Shown here: positions 8,429 to 17,345 of the stretch, piece by piece
Position numbering within the stretch: position 1 is the first letter of the stretch
Layout: every line of letters begins with the position of its first letter
DNA from: an uncultured Poribacteria bacterium
GTDB taxonomy: Bacteria > Poribacteria > WGA-4E > WGA-3G
Assembly (NCBI GenBank): GCA_951812525.1
Contig: OX638316.1
Span: 806,001-870,000 of the forward strand
Direction: 5' to 3'
DNA: 64,000 bases
Notes under the pieces: model-generated
Database searches by the model: none
What the model saw: the letters and a program-made list of their open reading frames with translations, nothing else
What the model was told of the DNA's origin: nothing
Made by a program: the position numbers and the translations under genes

Positions 8429-10063
8429 ATGAAAGTTGTTGATGCAGTTGCAAAAGTTCTCAAAGCAGAAGGGGTAGAGTACCTATTCGCTTATCCCGTC
8501 AACCCGATCATCGAGGCAGCAGCAAAGCTGGACATCCGCCCGATTATCGTCAGACAGGAACGGATCGGACTTCACATGGCAGATGCAATGAGCCGAATGA
8601 CCTCCGGAGACAAGATTGGTGTGTTCTGTATGCAGAGCGGACCTGGCTCCGAAAATGCGTTCGGTGGTGTTGCGCAAGCGTATGGTGACTCCGCACCAAT
8701 TGTTGTCTTGCCGGGTGGCTATTCCAGAAGCGTAACACAGATCCAACCGAATTTCAATTCTGCATTGAACTATAGGCACGTAACAAAGTCGTGTGAACAG
8801 GTTACAATGCCCGAAGCTGTTCCAGAAGCGATGCGGCGCGCCTTTACTCAAGTTCGGAATGGTAGACCGCGTCCAGCACTTGTTGAATTCCCGTCGGATC
8901 TGTTTGGCGAGGAAATTCCCGATTCCTTTGACCCGAAACCAGTACCCACTGTCCGCTACGGACCTGACAGTTCGTCAATTGACGCTGCCGCAGCGGCACT
9001 GCTTGATGCCGAATGTCCTGTGATCTATGCCGGGCAAGGCGTACATTACGCACAGGCATGGGATTCTCTGAAAGAATTGGCGGAGCTCCTCGGCGCACCT
9101 GTGACAACAAGCTTAGGCGGCAAAAGCGCATTTCCTGAAGATCACGCGTTAGCACTCGGTTCCGGCGGACGCGCAATCCCGAAAGCGGTGCATCACTTCC
9201 TCCAAAAAACAGATCTAATTCTCGGTATCGGATGTAGCTTCACTCGAACCGGCTTCGGTGTTAGGATTCCTGAGGGAAAACGAGTTATTCATGCTACATT
9301 AGATCCAGCAGATATCAACAAGGACGTTCCTGTTGAAACTGCTCTTGTTGGCGACGCAGGTTTGATTTTAGAGGGATTGGTAGAAGCCGTTCGCGACCGT
9401 TCCAACGGCACATCCGAGAGTCGTAAGGCTGCCGTCACTGATGAAATTAGTGGGGTTAAAGCCGAATGGCTCGGACAATGGAAGTCTAAACTCACCTCCG
9501 ACGAGGTGCCGATGACACCGTATCGTGTCATTTGGGATCTACTACACACTGTCGATGCCAAAAACACCATTATTACGCACGATGCAGGAAGTCCACGCGA
9601 TCAAATGTCCCCCTTCTGGCAGTCTGTTGCGCCGCTCACCTATATCGGTTGGGGCAAGACGACGCAGCTCGGCTACGGACTCGGACTCGCGATGGGTGCC
9701 AAACTGGCGAGACCCGATCATCTCTGTGTTAATGTCTGGGGCGATGCTGCCATTGGTTTCACTGGTATGGATTTCGAGACTGCCGTGCGAGAAAGAATCC
9801 CGATTTTGTCGGTGCTGTTCAACAATTTCTCTATGGCAATCGAGATTCCGATTATGCCCGTATCTACCGAGAAATTCCGTAGTACAGACATCTCCGGTCA
9901 CTATGCAGATATGGCAAAAGCATTCGGCGGTTATGGTGAGCGCGTTGAGACACCCGACCAGATTATCCCGGCTATCCAACGCGGTATCCAGAAGACGCAG
10001 GAGGGTGTCCCGGCACTCCTTGAGTTCATCACCGCAAAGGAAATTCAGATTTCCAGTTTCTAA
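8429..10063 (+). CDS. Thiamine pyrophosphate-requiring enzyme (acetolactate synthase-like family)
   Basis: A 544-residue ThDP enzyme with the usual three domains: pyrimidine-binding (1-170, catalytic-type E44 in VRQERIG), central (about 185-320, SSIDAAAAALLDAECPV onward) and pyrophosphate-binding (about 350-540). The last carries the GDAA...NN motif (GDAAIGF to LFNNFSM) that binds Mg-ThDP. The ATG at 8429 is preferred over an in-frame TTG at 8417 because the GGAG ribosome-binding site overlaps that TTG. Relatives include acetolactate synthase, sulphopyruvate and oxalyl-CoA decarboxylases. No regulatory subunit gene is nearby, so anabolic acetolactate synthase is unlikely; a 2-oxoacid decarboxylase or ligase in the local catabolic pathway is the more natural reading. 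Confidence 0.85.
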   Translation: MKVVDAVAKVLKAEGVEYLFAYPVNPIIEAAAKLDIRPIIVRQERIGLHMADAMSRMTSGDKIGVFCMQSGPGSENAFGGVAQAYGDSAPIVVLPGGYSRSVTQIQPNFNSALNYRHVTKSCEQVTMPEAVPEAMRRAFTQVRNGRPRPALVEFPSDLFGEEIPDSFDPKPVPTVRYGPDSSSIDAAAAALLDAECPVIYAGQGVHYAQAWDSLKELAELLGAPVTTSLGGKSAFPEDHALALGSGGRAIPKAVHHFLQKTDLILGIGCSFTRTGFGVRIPEGKRVIHATLDPADINKDVPVETALVGDAGLILEGLVEAVRDRSNGTSESRKAAVTDEISGVKAEWLGQWKSKLTSDEVPMTPYRVIWDLLHTVDAKNTIITHDAGSPRDQMSPFWQSVAPLTYIGWGKTTQLGYGLGLAMGAKLARPDHLCVNVWGDAAIGFTGMDFETAVRERIPILSVLFNNFSMAIEIPIMPVSTEKFRSTDISGHYADMAKAFGGYGERVETPDQIIPAIQRGIQKTQEGVPALLEFITAKEIQISSF

Positions 10064-10078
10064 ATGGTTAACGGTCTT

Positions 10079-10100
10079 CGGTTATCAGTTGTCGGTTAAG
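10079..10100. repeat. Dispersed family C repeat, copy 2
   Basis: A GGTTATCAGTTGTCGGTTAAG stretch in the gap after the ThDP gene, matching the intergenic units at 4219-4243 and 51029-51055. The rest of the 150-base gap shows no gene. Confidence 0.5.
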
Positions 10101-10216
10101 AGGTGATTTGTGGCAGATATGACTTAGGCAGCCGCCACATGAGCAACCAATTACTGAAAGGTTTGTGTAGCAAACGCGCCGACAACTGTTAACGATAATA
10201 AAGGAGTTTACCGGTT

Positions 10217-10987
10217 ATGAAGTCCATTATCACAGTTTTTTCACTCATCGCCTTGGGGCTCAGTGTCAACACATGGGCAATAAATGACGACAAGGCACTG
10301 ATGTTGTACTTCACTTTCGATGAAGACAACGGCGGCAAGGTAAAAGATGTAAGTGGAAATAACATTGAAGGCACCCTTGAAGGTGCAGTCTGGTCGAAAG
10401 ATGGCAAATTTGGTGGTGCCGTCCATCTTGAAGATTCCGAAAAGTTTGTAGAGGTAGACGCAGTTCCTGAACTCGACATCACCGACGAACTGACAATTCA
10501 GGGGTGGTTTTTCCCCGAAGAATCCCAAGGTGACTCTAACCTGATGGGACGCAGGAGTTCAGCGAACGTTGGTGGCTATTGCCTCCAGTGGAGTGCACAG
10601 TTTACCGGTGCTCCGCAAATTGAGACATGGATTAACATCGGTGGATGGCAAGGTTCTCGGAATAAACAGACCATCAAGCCCGATTTAGAAAAATGGCATC
10701 ACGTCTCTTCTACTTTCGATGGCGATATGATTCGCCAATATATTGACGGTAAATTGGATGTTGAATTCGCGCCACCGAAGGGGAAGATTAACAGCATTGA
10801 GGTGGTTTTCCGTATCGGTAAGGCACAAACGGGGTTACCCGGTATGATAGGTTTGGTCGATGAGGTAGCCATCTATAATCGCGCACTCTCCGTTGATGAG
10901 ATTAATCAGGATATGGAAAACGGCGTTTACTTTGCTGTATCTCCTAATGACAAACTTGCTACAACGTGGGGCAAGCTCAAAATGTAG
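10217..10987 (+). CDS. Secreted LamG/concanavalin-like domain protein
   Basis: A 256-residue protein with a signal peptide (1-21, cleavage after NTWA) and one LamG-like jelly-roll domain. The domain opens with LMLYFTFDEDNGG and DVSGNNIEGTLEGA and ends with IGLVDEVAIYNRALS, the standard LamG_3 signature. Such domains usually bind carbohydrate or matrix, so a role on the cell surface or outside the cell is likely. The C-terminus KLATTWGKLKM closely matches the end of the next LamG protein (KLTTMWGNLKR) and may be a sorting or structural tag. An AAAGGAG-like site precedes the ATG and a terminator follows at 11063. Confidence 0.85.
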   Translation: MKSIITVFSLIALGLSVNTWAINDDKALMLYFTFDEDNGGKVKDVSGNNIEGTLEGAVWSKDGKFGGAVHLEDSEKFVEVDAVPELDITDELTIQGWFFPEESQGDSNLMGRRSSANVGGYCLQWSAQFTGAPQIETWINIGGWQGSRNKQTIKPDLEKWHHVSSTFDGDMIRQYIDGKLDVEFAPPKGKINSIEVVFRIGKAQTGLPGMIGLVDEVAIYNRALSVDEINQDMENGVYFAVSPNDKLATTWGKLKM

Positions 10988-11062
10988 GCAGATAAACACC
11001 CCTTTTCTCCGTTGTAGTGGCAGTGCTATAAAGCCTGCCTATTGCTAAGTTTTACCTAAAGT

Positions 11063-11089
11063 GCGGGTTCTCATACCCGTCTTTTTATT
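11063..11089 (+). terminator. Rho-independent terminator
   Basis: GCGGGT (11063-11068) pairs with ACCCGT (11075-11080) around a six-base loop and is followed by CTTTTTATT. It lies about 80 bases after the first LamG gene. Confidence 0.75.
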
Positions 11090-11112
11090 CACTCTACAAG
11101 GAGGAACCACTG

Positions 11113-11901
11113 ATGAAAGCCCTAATGTACCTAACGCTATGCGTTTTTCTCAGTTTATCCATCTGCCAAGTAGGATTAGGTGCGGGTGGAAAAGGTAATG
11201 TGAAACAACTCGGTGAGAAGATATATGTCTGGCATTTCGATGAAGGCAAAGGCGACAAGACGGAGGACGAAACTGCTGGCTTGGTTGGTGAATTTAACGG
11301 CGATATAAAGTGGGCTGAAGGCATTTCAGGAGACGCCGTACAAATGGCTGGCAAAGCCGGCAAAGCCGATTTTATAGAGGTTGAACACTCCGATGAAGTC
11401 GATATGGATGAAGCCATTACAATGATGGCATGGATTTATCCTGACGAACTCCCAGGGGGTGGACAGGAAAACAAATTTACTATCTTTTACAAGAACACGT
11501 ACTATTTGCAAATCGAACCCGGTGCGGGGCAACTTGCCTACTACTTCTACGACACCAGCGCCCCTGGTTACCATATTTCTGACGGAAAGGTGAAGGCGAA
11601 AGAGTGGAGCCATGTTGCGCTTGCGTGGGATGGGAGTGAAGCCCGTTTTTATATCAACGGGGAATCCGGCGGCAAAGCCATCGGGCAGAAGGGACCTGGT
11701 CGTAGTATGCCGGATAAGGCATTACGATTCGGCGGCGAGAATAACGGGTGTTGTCCCCGTTTCTTTCAAGGACGTATTGATGAGTTGATGTTAGCCAACT
11801 ATGCCCTTTCTCAGGCGGACATTCAGAAAACCATCAATGATACACTCGATGTTGCTGCTCGTGGTAAGTTAACAACGATGTGGGGTAATTTGAAGAGATA
11901 G
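11113..11901 (+). CDS. Secreted LamG/concanavalin-like domain protein
   Basis: A 262-residue paralogue-like neighbour of the LamG protein at 10217. It has a signal peptide (about 1-24, ending GLGA), a LamG domain starting YVWHFDEGKGD and ending GRIDELMLANYALSQADI, and the C-terminal KLTTMWGNLKR. AAGGAGG precedes the ATG and a strong terminator follows. The two LamG genes have terminators between and after them, so they are separate transcripts. The domain probably binds glycans; the ligand is unknown. Confidence 0.85.
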   Translation: MKALMYLTLCVFLSLSICQVGLGAGGKGNVKQLGEKIYVWHFDEGKGDKTEDETAGLVGEFNGDIKWAEGISGDAVQMAGKAGKADFIEVEHSDEVDMDEAITMMAWIYPDELPGGGQENKFTIFYKNTYYLQIEPGAGQLAYYFYDTSAPGYHISDGKVKAKEWSHVALAWDGSEARFYINGESGGKAIGQKGPGRSMPDKALRFGGENNGCCPRFFQGRIDELMLANYALSQADIQKTINDTLDVAARGKLTTMWGNLKR

Positions 11902-11937
11902 AGACTGCGTATATCTGTTTGTTACTTGTTGGAATGG

Positions 11938-11968
11938 AAATGGGCGGGATTCATTCTCGCCCATTTTT
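11938..11968 (+). terminator. Rho-independent terminator
   Basis: AAATGGGCG (11938-11946) and CGCCCATTT (11958-11966) form a 9-bp stem with an 11-base loop ending in a T-run. It closes the second LamG gene. It also lies inside the longest possible reading of the following ATPase frame, which argues for the later ATPase start. Confidence 0.85.
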
Positions 11969-11970
11969 CG

Positions 11971-11999
11971 TTGCAAATAGGCAAGAATGCACGTATAAT
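11971..11999 (+). promoter_or_regulatory. Sigma-70-type promoter for the ATPase gene
   Basis: TTGCAA (11971-11976), 17 bases, then a perfect TATAAT (11994-11999). It lies directly behind the LamG terminator and 33 bases before the ATPase start, so the ATPase is an independent transcript. Confidence 0.7.
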
Positions 12000-12032
12000 T
12001 GGTTTAAAATCATTGCCGGTAGGAAAACAACA

Positions 12033-13460
12033 ATGCCAAAGACTAAGAATGGACACCAGCACCCAAATATTCAAATTGCAGTGGAGAATTTCGGACCGAT
12101 AGAGAAGGCACAGATAGATCTCCGTCCACTGACTGTGTTTGTTGGCGAGAGCAATACCGGTAAGACGTATCTTTCCGTTCTCATTTATACATTACAGCGT
12201 ATCTTTGAAGGTATTTCACGAGTCCCTTGGTCCCCGCATCGTATCCTCCGATTAAGACATCCAACTCAGACATTACCAAAAGAAGAAACGCCTGACGTAG
12301 TTAAGATAGCAGCTGGTCATCCGTTCAAGTTTTCAGATTCCCCTCAGTGGGTGCGCGAACGGTTGCAATCTGATTTGGAAGATACTGAAGGGTTTGTAAA
12401 TGAGCTCAAACGGTACTTCGATATTGAATCCGCTTTAGAACTGATAAAGTTCACTGAGAGTCATACCAATACAATGAAGGTTTTATTGGAAGTACAAGAG
12501 GATAATCAAATCCTCTGGTCCTTTGATATCCATGACTCTGGATCCGGCATTACTACAGGCGGATTTGTCAACGGGGACACAGTCCTACCTCTCGACCATA
12601 GAACAGCCTTGTGGGAGATATTGGACCCGAGACTCTTGGAAGAACCAGTGCGCGTTTTTAGTTGGAACACGCCAGCAACATCTTATTACCTACCTGCAGC
12701 CCGAAGTGGTATCATGCAAAGCCATGGTGTGATTGCCAGTTCGCTTGTAGATCGCGCCACCCGTGTCGGATTGGAACGATTTCCTGAAATTTCCACGTTT
12801 TCAGGGATGATAGCGGACTTTTTAAAGCAAATCATAAATTATGATGAACGCCGCCTATCTTCAGATGAAATGAGTGGAATTGCCAAAGTTCTAGAGGACG
12901 ACGTGCTACATGGAGAGATAGAAGTCAGGCGACCTGCAGCAGGATATCCAGAATTCTACTACCGACCACAGCAGGCAGAACAGACGCTGCGTATGAGCCA
13001 ATCTTCGTCAATGGTATCGGAACTCGCGCCGTTCGTCTTGTTTTTGCGAGGTGTCATCAGTGCGGGAGATACACTCATTATTGAAGAACCTGAAGCGCAT
13101 CTGCATCCTGCCGCCCAAACTAAGGTTGCTTTGACGCTTGCCCGTTTAGTGCGAGCAGGTGTACGTGTGATCATCACAACACATAGCGATTGGCTCCTTG
13201 AGCAAATTGGAAATCTGATCCGCGAAGGCGAAGTGATGAAACTAGGAAAAAATAAAACAGAACCAACGACTTGGTTGACGAAGGAAGAAGTTGGCGCATG
13301 GTGGTTTCATAGAGACAAACCTGTAGAGGAAATTCCATTTGACTGCATCGAAGGCATAGAGCCAAAAGACTATTATGACGTTGCTGAGGAACTCCATAAT
13401 GATGCCGTTGAATTCCAACAACATCTCCTGAATGAGGAAGAATTCAGTGATGATGAGTGA
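12033..13460 (+). CDS. OLD-like/ABC-type AAA ATPase
   Basis: A 475-residue ATPase of the SMC/ABC-like class seen in OLD-family and defence proteins. Walker A is GESNTGKT (38-45). Near the C-terminus are the Walker B LIIEEPEAHLHP and the H-loop segment ITTHSDWLLEQI, with an SSMVSELAPFVL signature-type helix between them. The ATG at 12033 has AGGA nine bases upstream and a promoter just before it. There is no TOPRIM nuclease domain, so it is not a complete OLD nuclease. Such ATPases usually act with a nuclease encoded next door; here only a 26-codon overlapping frame (13450-13530) follows, so the partner may be lost or distant. Confidence 0.8.
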   Translation: MPKTKNGHQHPNIQIAVENFGPIEKAQIDLRPLTVFVGESNTGKTYLSVLIYTLQRIFEGISRVPWSPHRILRLRHPTQTLPKEETPDVVKIAAGHPFKFSDSPQWVRERLQSDLEDTEGFVNELKRYFDIESALELIKFTESHTNTMKVLLEVQEDNQILWSFDIHDSGSGITTGGFVNGDTVLPLDHRTALWEILDPRLLEEPVRVFSWNTPATSYYLPAARSGIMQSHGVIASSLVDRATRVGLERFPEISTFSGMIADFLKQIINYDERRLSSDEMSGIAKVLEDDVLHGEIEVRRPAAGYPEFYYRPQQAEQTLRMSQSSSMVSELAPFVLFLRGVISAGDTLIIEEPEAHLHPAAQTKVALTLARLVRAGVRVIITTHSDWLLEQIGNLIREGEVMKLGKNKTEPTTWLTKEEVGAWWFHRDKPVEEIPFDCIEGIEPKDYYDVAEELHNDAVEFQQHLLNEEEFSDDE

Positions 13461-13592
13461 AGTTCTCAGCAAAATTCGGGAACGGGTTGGCGAAGAAAAC
13501 CTTATTAATTCATGTAGTGGTCGTGGGTGAGGAATTTGGCGAATGCGTTGTCTCAATCCGATAATCTCTGAGCGTGCCCTTCAGAGTCGCTA

Positions 13593-14225
13593 TTACGGAA
13601 GTTCGGAGACAACACCTTTAAGTGCGTTTTCTTGCTGTGCAAACGTCTTGAGTTCAGGGTTTAGGTTTACCGCCTCAGTGAGAGAGTCTATCGCTTTCTG
13701 TGACTCACCCTCTAACGCGTAAGCACATGCAAGGTTGTAATGGAGTAGGTCAGTCTTGGGGAAAGTTTGAAGGGCACGCAGGCACGACGTGCGCGCATCA
13801 GCAGGCAAATTCTGCCGGAGATATGCTGTTGTAAGATTGATGTACCCCTCGACTATATCGGGTGCCATCTCAATCACTTTTTCAAAGTTCGCTATTGCTT
13901 CGGCGTATTCTTCGGCATACAGATACGCCTGTCCAAGGTTGTTGTAAACGGAAGGCTCTTTTGTAAAGAAAATCGTCCGAGTCTTATTTTTAATTGCTTT
14001 CTGATACGCTTCAATCGCTTGTTCTGCTTCACCGTTGCGCATCAGAAAAGTTGCCTTCCGATAGTGGTCGTTGAACTGCGTTTGGTGATGCCAGACCCAG
14101 AGAAACAGCACTGTTACCGCAAGGCAAAACGTCATACAGACGATTCTGAAAGTTTTATTGCCAGGCGTCTGTTCCTCTTCCTCTGTAGATGGATTTTCTG
14201 GAACTTGGTTCTCGTTGGAAGTCAT
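13593..14225 (-). CDS. Membrane-anchored TPR protein
   Basis: A 210-residue protein. An acidic N-terminal tail (ENPSTEEEEQ) precedes one transmembrane helix (about 26-46), then at least three tetratricopeptide repeats (GEAEQAIEAYQKAI, EEYAEAIANFEKVIE, GESQKAIDSLTEAVN). The start MTSNENQ at 14225 is preferred; the frame to 14279 would run into the upstream region of the divergent gene. TPR domains mediate protein-protein contacts, and the helix places them at the membrane. No specific partner is suggested; the neighbour at 14283 is divergent. Confidence 0.75.
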   Translation of the reverse strand: MTSNENQVPENPSTEEEEQTPGNKTFRIVCMTFCLAVTVLFLWVWHHQTQFNDHYRKATFLMRNGEAEQAIEAYQKAIKNKTRTIFFTKEPSVYNNLGQAYLYAEEYAEAIANFEKVIEMAPDIVEGYINLTTAYLRQNLPADARTSCLRALQTFPKTDLLHYNLACAYALEGESQKAIDSLTEAVNLNPELKTFAQQENALKGVVSELP

Positions 14226-14282
14226 AATTTTTCTAAACTCGCAATCACAAATCTTCACTTTCACAAAAGGAATACACAAAAT

Positions 14283-15332
14283 ATGAAAACATACGGATTC
14301 GGTATTATTGGCTGTGGAATGATCTCAGATTTCCACTCCGCCGCAATTTCTGAATTAGAACACGGTCAACTTGTTGCAGTCAACTCACGAAAGGCTGAGA
14401 ACGCCAAACGGCTCACCGATCGATATAACGTTGACAGTTACACCGATTACGAGGAAATGCTCAAACGGGACGATCTGGACATCGTCTGCATCTGTACGCC
14501 GAGCGGTGCGCATCTGGAACCCGCCGTTGCTGCCGCAGAAGCCGGTAAACACGTCATCGTTGAAAAACCGCTGGAAATCACCTTACAACGGTGTGACGAG
14601 ATCATCGCAGCATGTGACGCGTCAGGCGTTCGGTTGTGCGCTATTTTCAATTCCCGTTTCACTGAAAGCACACAACTTGTTAAATCCACGATTGAGAGCG
14701 GACGGTTCGGTAAACTCACCTTGGGTGATGCCTACATCAAATGGTACCGTTCGCAAGAATACTACGACAGCGGCGGTTGGCGCGGCACGTGGGATCTTGA
14801 TGGTGGTGGCGCGCTCATGAACCAATCTATCCATGCCATCGACCTGCTCCAGTATTTCATGGGTCCCGTCAAATCCGTCCAAGCCTTTACCGATACATTA
14901 GCACACGAACGGATCGAGGTTGAAGATGCCGCTGTCGCTGCACTTCGGTTTGAGAACGGTGCACTCGGTGTCATCGAAGGTACGACCACTGCTTACCCAG
15001 GTATGCTCAAGAAAACCGAAATCTCCGGCACACACGGAACTGTTGTCTTAGCCGAAGAGGACATCGTGACTTGGGAATTTGACCCGGAACTTCCCGAAGA
15101 TGCAGAGATCCGAGAGAAATTCGCGCAAAGAACAGATACCGGTGGAGGTGCTTCCGATCCACGCGCTATTAACCACGCAAATCACCGGCGGCAGATGGAA
15201 AACCTTATTAACGGACTTGAACACGACGCCTCTCACCTCGTTGATGGACGTGAGGGACGCAAAGCAGTTGAAATCATCCTCGCTATCTACCAATCAAGTC
15301 GTGAAGGACGTCCCGTCGAATTACCGCTGTGA
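14283..15332 (+). CDS. Gfo/Idh/MocA family oxidoreductase
   Basis: A 349-residue NAD(P)-dependent oxidoreductase. The Rossmann motif GIIGCGMI is at 7-14 and EKP at 94-96; the C-terminal domain shows GGWRGTWDLDGGGALMNQSIHAIDLL, which includes the family Asp/His active-site helix (HAIDLLQYFMG). The ATG at 14283 has AAAAGGAA ten bases upstream. The frame is open much further upstream (to 13767), but that part overlaps the divergent TPR gene and carries no family sequence. The substrate is likely a sugar derivative; it ends near the convergent dehydrogenase gene. Confidence 0.88.
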   Translation: MKTYGFGIIGCGMISDFHSAAISELEHGQLVAVNSRKAENAKRLTDRYNVDSYTDYEEMLKRDDLDIVCICTPSGAHLEPAVAAAEAGKHVIVEKPLEITLQRCDEIIAACDASGVRLCAIFNSRFTESTQLVKSTIESGRFGKLTLGDAYIKWYRSQEYYDSGGWRGTWDLDGGGALMNQSIHAIDLLQYFMGPVKSVQAFTDTLAHERIEVEDAAVAALRFENGALGVIEGTTTAYPGMLKKTEISGTHGTVVLAEEDIVTWEFDPELPEDAEIREKFAQRTDTGGGASDPRAINHANHRRQMENLINGLEHDASHLVDGREGRKAVEIILAIYQSSREGRPVELPL

Positions 15333-15355
15333 CGCTGAACGGAGCCTATCTACTA

Positions 15356-16321
15356 CTATTCGTAGTCAAAGACAATCTTGACCGCTTCATGTTTCCTGTT
15401 CAGTGCCATCTCGAATCCGAGTTGCGCCTCTGTAAAAGGTAGATGATGCGTAATAATCGGGGACACATCAAAGCGACCCTGAGCAATCATATCCATCGCC
15501 AGCGGGAAGTCATTTGGAGCATCCGGTCCGACCGATCCGATAAAATTAATATTTTTCCGGAAGAAATCGGCGAAGTGGAAATCGTAAATCTGGTCGTCTG
15601 GCACACCGAAGGCGAGGAGCGTTCCGCCGCGTTTCAGCAGTGTGAGACATTCGTTGACAGTCTCCGTCTGGTGTCCAACTACCTCAATAACCAGATCTGC
15701 CATTCTACCTTCTGTAATCTCCTCAACAGCAGCAACCGTATCTTGCTTGTCAGCGTTAATCGTGTGCGTGGCACGCATCTTCTTGGCAACAGCGAGTCGG
15801 AAGTCAACAACGTCGGTTGTGATCACCGTACGCGCGCCAAGATTGCTCAACATGTGCGTAAAGAGAAGCCCCATGGGTCCCTGTCCGACGACGACCGTAT
15901 CAAGATTGAGTAGATTTGGCAACTTCCGACATGCCCAAACGACAGTACCGAGCGGTTGAGACATCAGGATGCAGTCCTTTCGCGGGAAATCCGTTAGCGG
16001 TATCGTGACGCTCTCATCCGATAGGAAGTACTCCGAAAGTCCACCGATGTAACGTGGCAGGGCGAGAACCTCATCTCCTACCTTGAACTTGTCCGATTTA
16101 CTGTCTGTGATAACGCCAATTGCTTCATGAATTGACAATCCGGGTGAAAGCGGGTAACTTTCCGCTGGATGCTCAAGCACAAAGGACGGCATATCAGTGC
16201 CACAGATAGCACTATGGAGAGTCTTTATCATCACCGTCCCATCAGGATAATCGGCGAGGTTAGGTTTTTCTATGTCAACAATCTCAATCTGATGCGGTGC
16301 AACAATTTGCCCAGCTTTCAT
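15356..16321 (-). CDS. Medium-chain (zinc-type) alcohol dehydrogenase-like protein
   Basis: A 321-residue MDR-superfamily protein. The catalytic domain has ICGTD (catalytic zinc Cys) and PGLSIHEAIG, where the usual GHE reads IHE. The Rossmann domain shows VVGQGPMGLL. The structural-zinc lobe with four cysteines is absent, which explains the short length. A GAGGAG site precedes the ATG, and the gene follows the phosphatase gene after 15 bases, so both are probably in one transcript with the uracil-DNA glycosylase and glycoside hydrolase genes. It may oxidise a sugar alcohol or similar polyol; the substrate is inferred only from the family. Confidence 0.85.
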   Translation of the reverse strand: MKAGQIVAPHQIEIVDIEKPNLADYPDGTVMIKTLHSAICGTDMPSFVLEHPAESYPLSPGLSIHEAIGVITDSKSDKFKVGDEVLALPRYIGGLSEYFLSDESVTIPLTDFPRKDCILMSQPLGTVVWACRKLPNLLNLDTVVVGQGPMGLLFTHMLSNLGARTVITTDVVDFRLAVAKKMRATHTINADKQDTVAAVEEITEGRMADLVIEVVGHQTETVNECLTLLKRGGTLLAFGVPDDQIYDFHFADFFRKNINFIGSVGPDAPNDFPLAMDMIAQGRFDVSPIITHHLPFTEAQLGFEMALNRKHEAVKIVFDYE

Positions 16322-16336
16322 ACGCTCTATTGCTCC

Positions 16337-17296
16337 TCATAGGTTAGATAATGCGTTCAAAACGTGTTGATGAAGCTTTCCGTTCGTCGCGACAATACCG
16401 CGATTCTCATGCATTCGTTTCCCACTTAAAAAATTAAGGGGTGCACCGTTCGCGTCTGTAACGGTTCCACCCGCTTCCTGCACAACAATCATCCCCGCAG
16501 CATGATCCCAGATGCACTCGCGATAATCCGGGGATGCAGGGTTAGGCAGACGGATATAGAGTGACGCTTCACCACGGGAAACAACACCGTACTTCGCCTG
16601 ACTGTCCATTCGGACCGGCGTCGCTGTAATTCCGAGTGCTTCCGCAATTTTGCTGTGTGCGTCGCTATCACCATGCGAGGATTCAAAACTCTCTGCGAAG
16701 CGATGCGTCTCCTCCGATACGTAGACTTGCTCCAAAAAATCCCCTGCTGTTGTATAAAGCCCCGTGCCTTCACCACGGACTGCAACAAAAAGACACCCAC
16801 GTTCAGCGTCTATAGCGTCTAAACGGTATGTGAGATTAGGACATCCCAAAACACCGAGTTGAACAACGCCATCAACAATATAAGCTAAAGCGATCGCATA
16901 TTGATCATGACGCAGAAAGCCTTTTGTACCGTCAATTGGATCCAGCGTCCAGAAGGACTTCCCAACATCACCACTTCCGCGGTCAATCCACTCACTGACA
17001 GTACCCACTGAAACCGTCTCTTTTGTAAAGCCGTCCACATAATTTGTGACGCGCGCTAAGAGTGTGGCGTTCTCCTTAAGTGCCTGTGCGTCCTCCTCAG
17101 CAACAATAACATCGTCAGGAAAGGCATCACCGATTGCTTTACATATCAGCGCTTGCGACCCGAAATCAGCAACAGTTACAGGACTCCGGTCTGTCTTTTG
17201 AATTGCATCGGTCGATACCATCTCAGCCTGCACCTGCTCACAGAGTCGCATCGCTTTCAGCACAGCATCCATAGCAATTTGTCTCTTTAACGGCAT
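16337..17296 (-). CDS. Inositol monophosphatase superfamily protein, 3'(2'),5'-bisphosphate nucleotidase-like
   Basis: A 319-residue Mg-dependent phosphatase. Metal ligands lie in VIVAEEDA, WTLDPIDGTKGFL (the family DPxDGT motif) and the C-terminal CIWDHAAGMIVVQEAGG. The DPIDGTKGF form and the length fit Hal2/CysQ-type enzymes, which remove the 3'-phosphate from PAP made in sulphate assimilation, better than inositol monophosphatase, which is shorter. It sits between uracil-DNA glycosylase and alcohol dehydrogenase genes in a minus-strand run, a context that does not reveal its role. Confidence 0.8.
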   Translation of the reverse strand: MPLKRQIAMDAVLKAMRLCEQVQAEMVSTDAIQKTDRSPVTVADFGSQALICKAIGDAFPDDVIVAEEDAQALKENATLLARVTNYVDGFTKETVSVGTVSEWIDRGSGDVGKSFWTLDPIDGTKGFLRHDQYAIALAYIVDGVVQLGVLGCPNLTYRLDAIDAERGCLFVAVRGEGTGLYTTAGDFLEQVYVSEETHRFAESFESSHGDSDAHSKIAEALGITATPVRMDSQAKYGVVSRGEASLYIRLPNPASPDYRECIWDHAAGMIVVQEAGGTVTDANGAPLNFLSGKRMHENRGIVATNGKLHQHVLNALSNL

Positions 17297-17345
17297 TTTT
17301 CCTCTTCTTTTTTCGGATAGCCTGTATGTATCCGAGATTCCAAGA

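Noticed and set aside
11919-12032. N-terminal extension of the ATPase to 11919
   Set aside because: It spans a strong terminator and the ATPase promoter; the ATG at 12033 has a ribosome-binding site.
13767-14282. Long N-terminal extension of the Gfo/Idh/MocA gene at 14283
   Set aside because: It lies entirely over the divergent TPR gene and its upstream region and has no family sequence; a ribosome-binding site precedes 14283.
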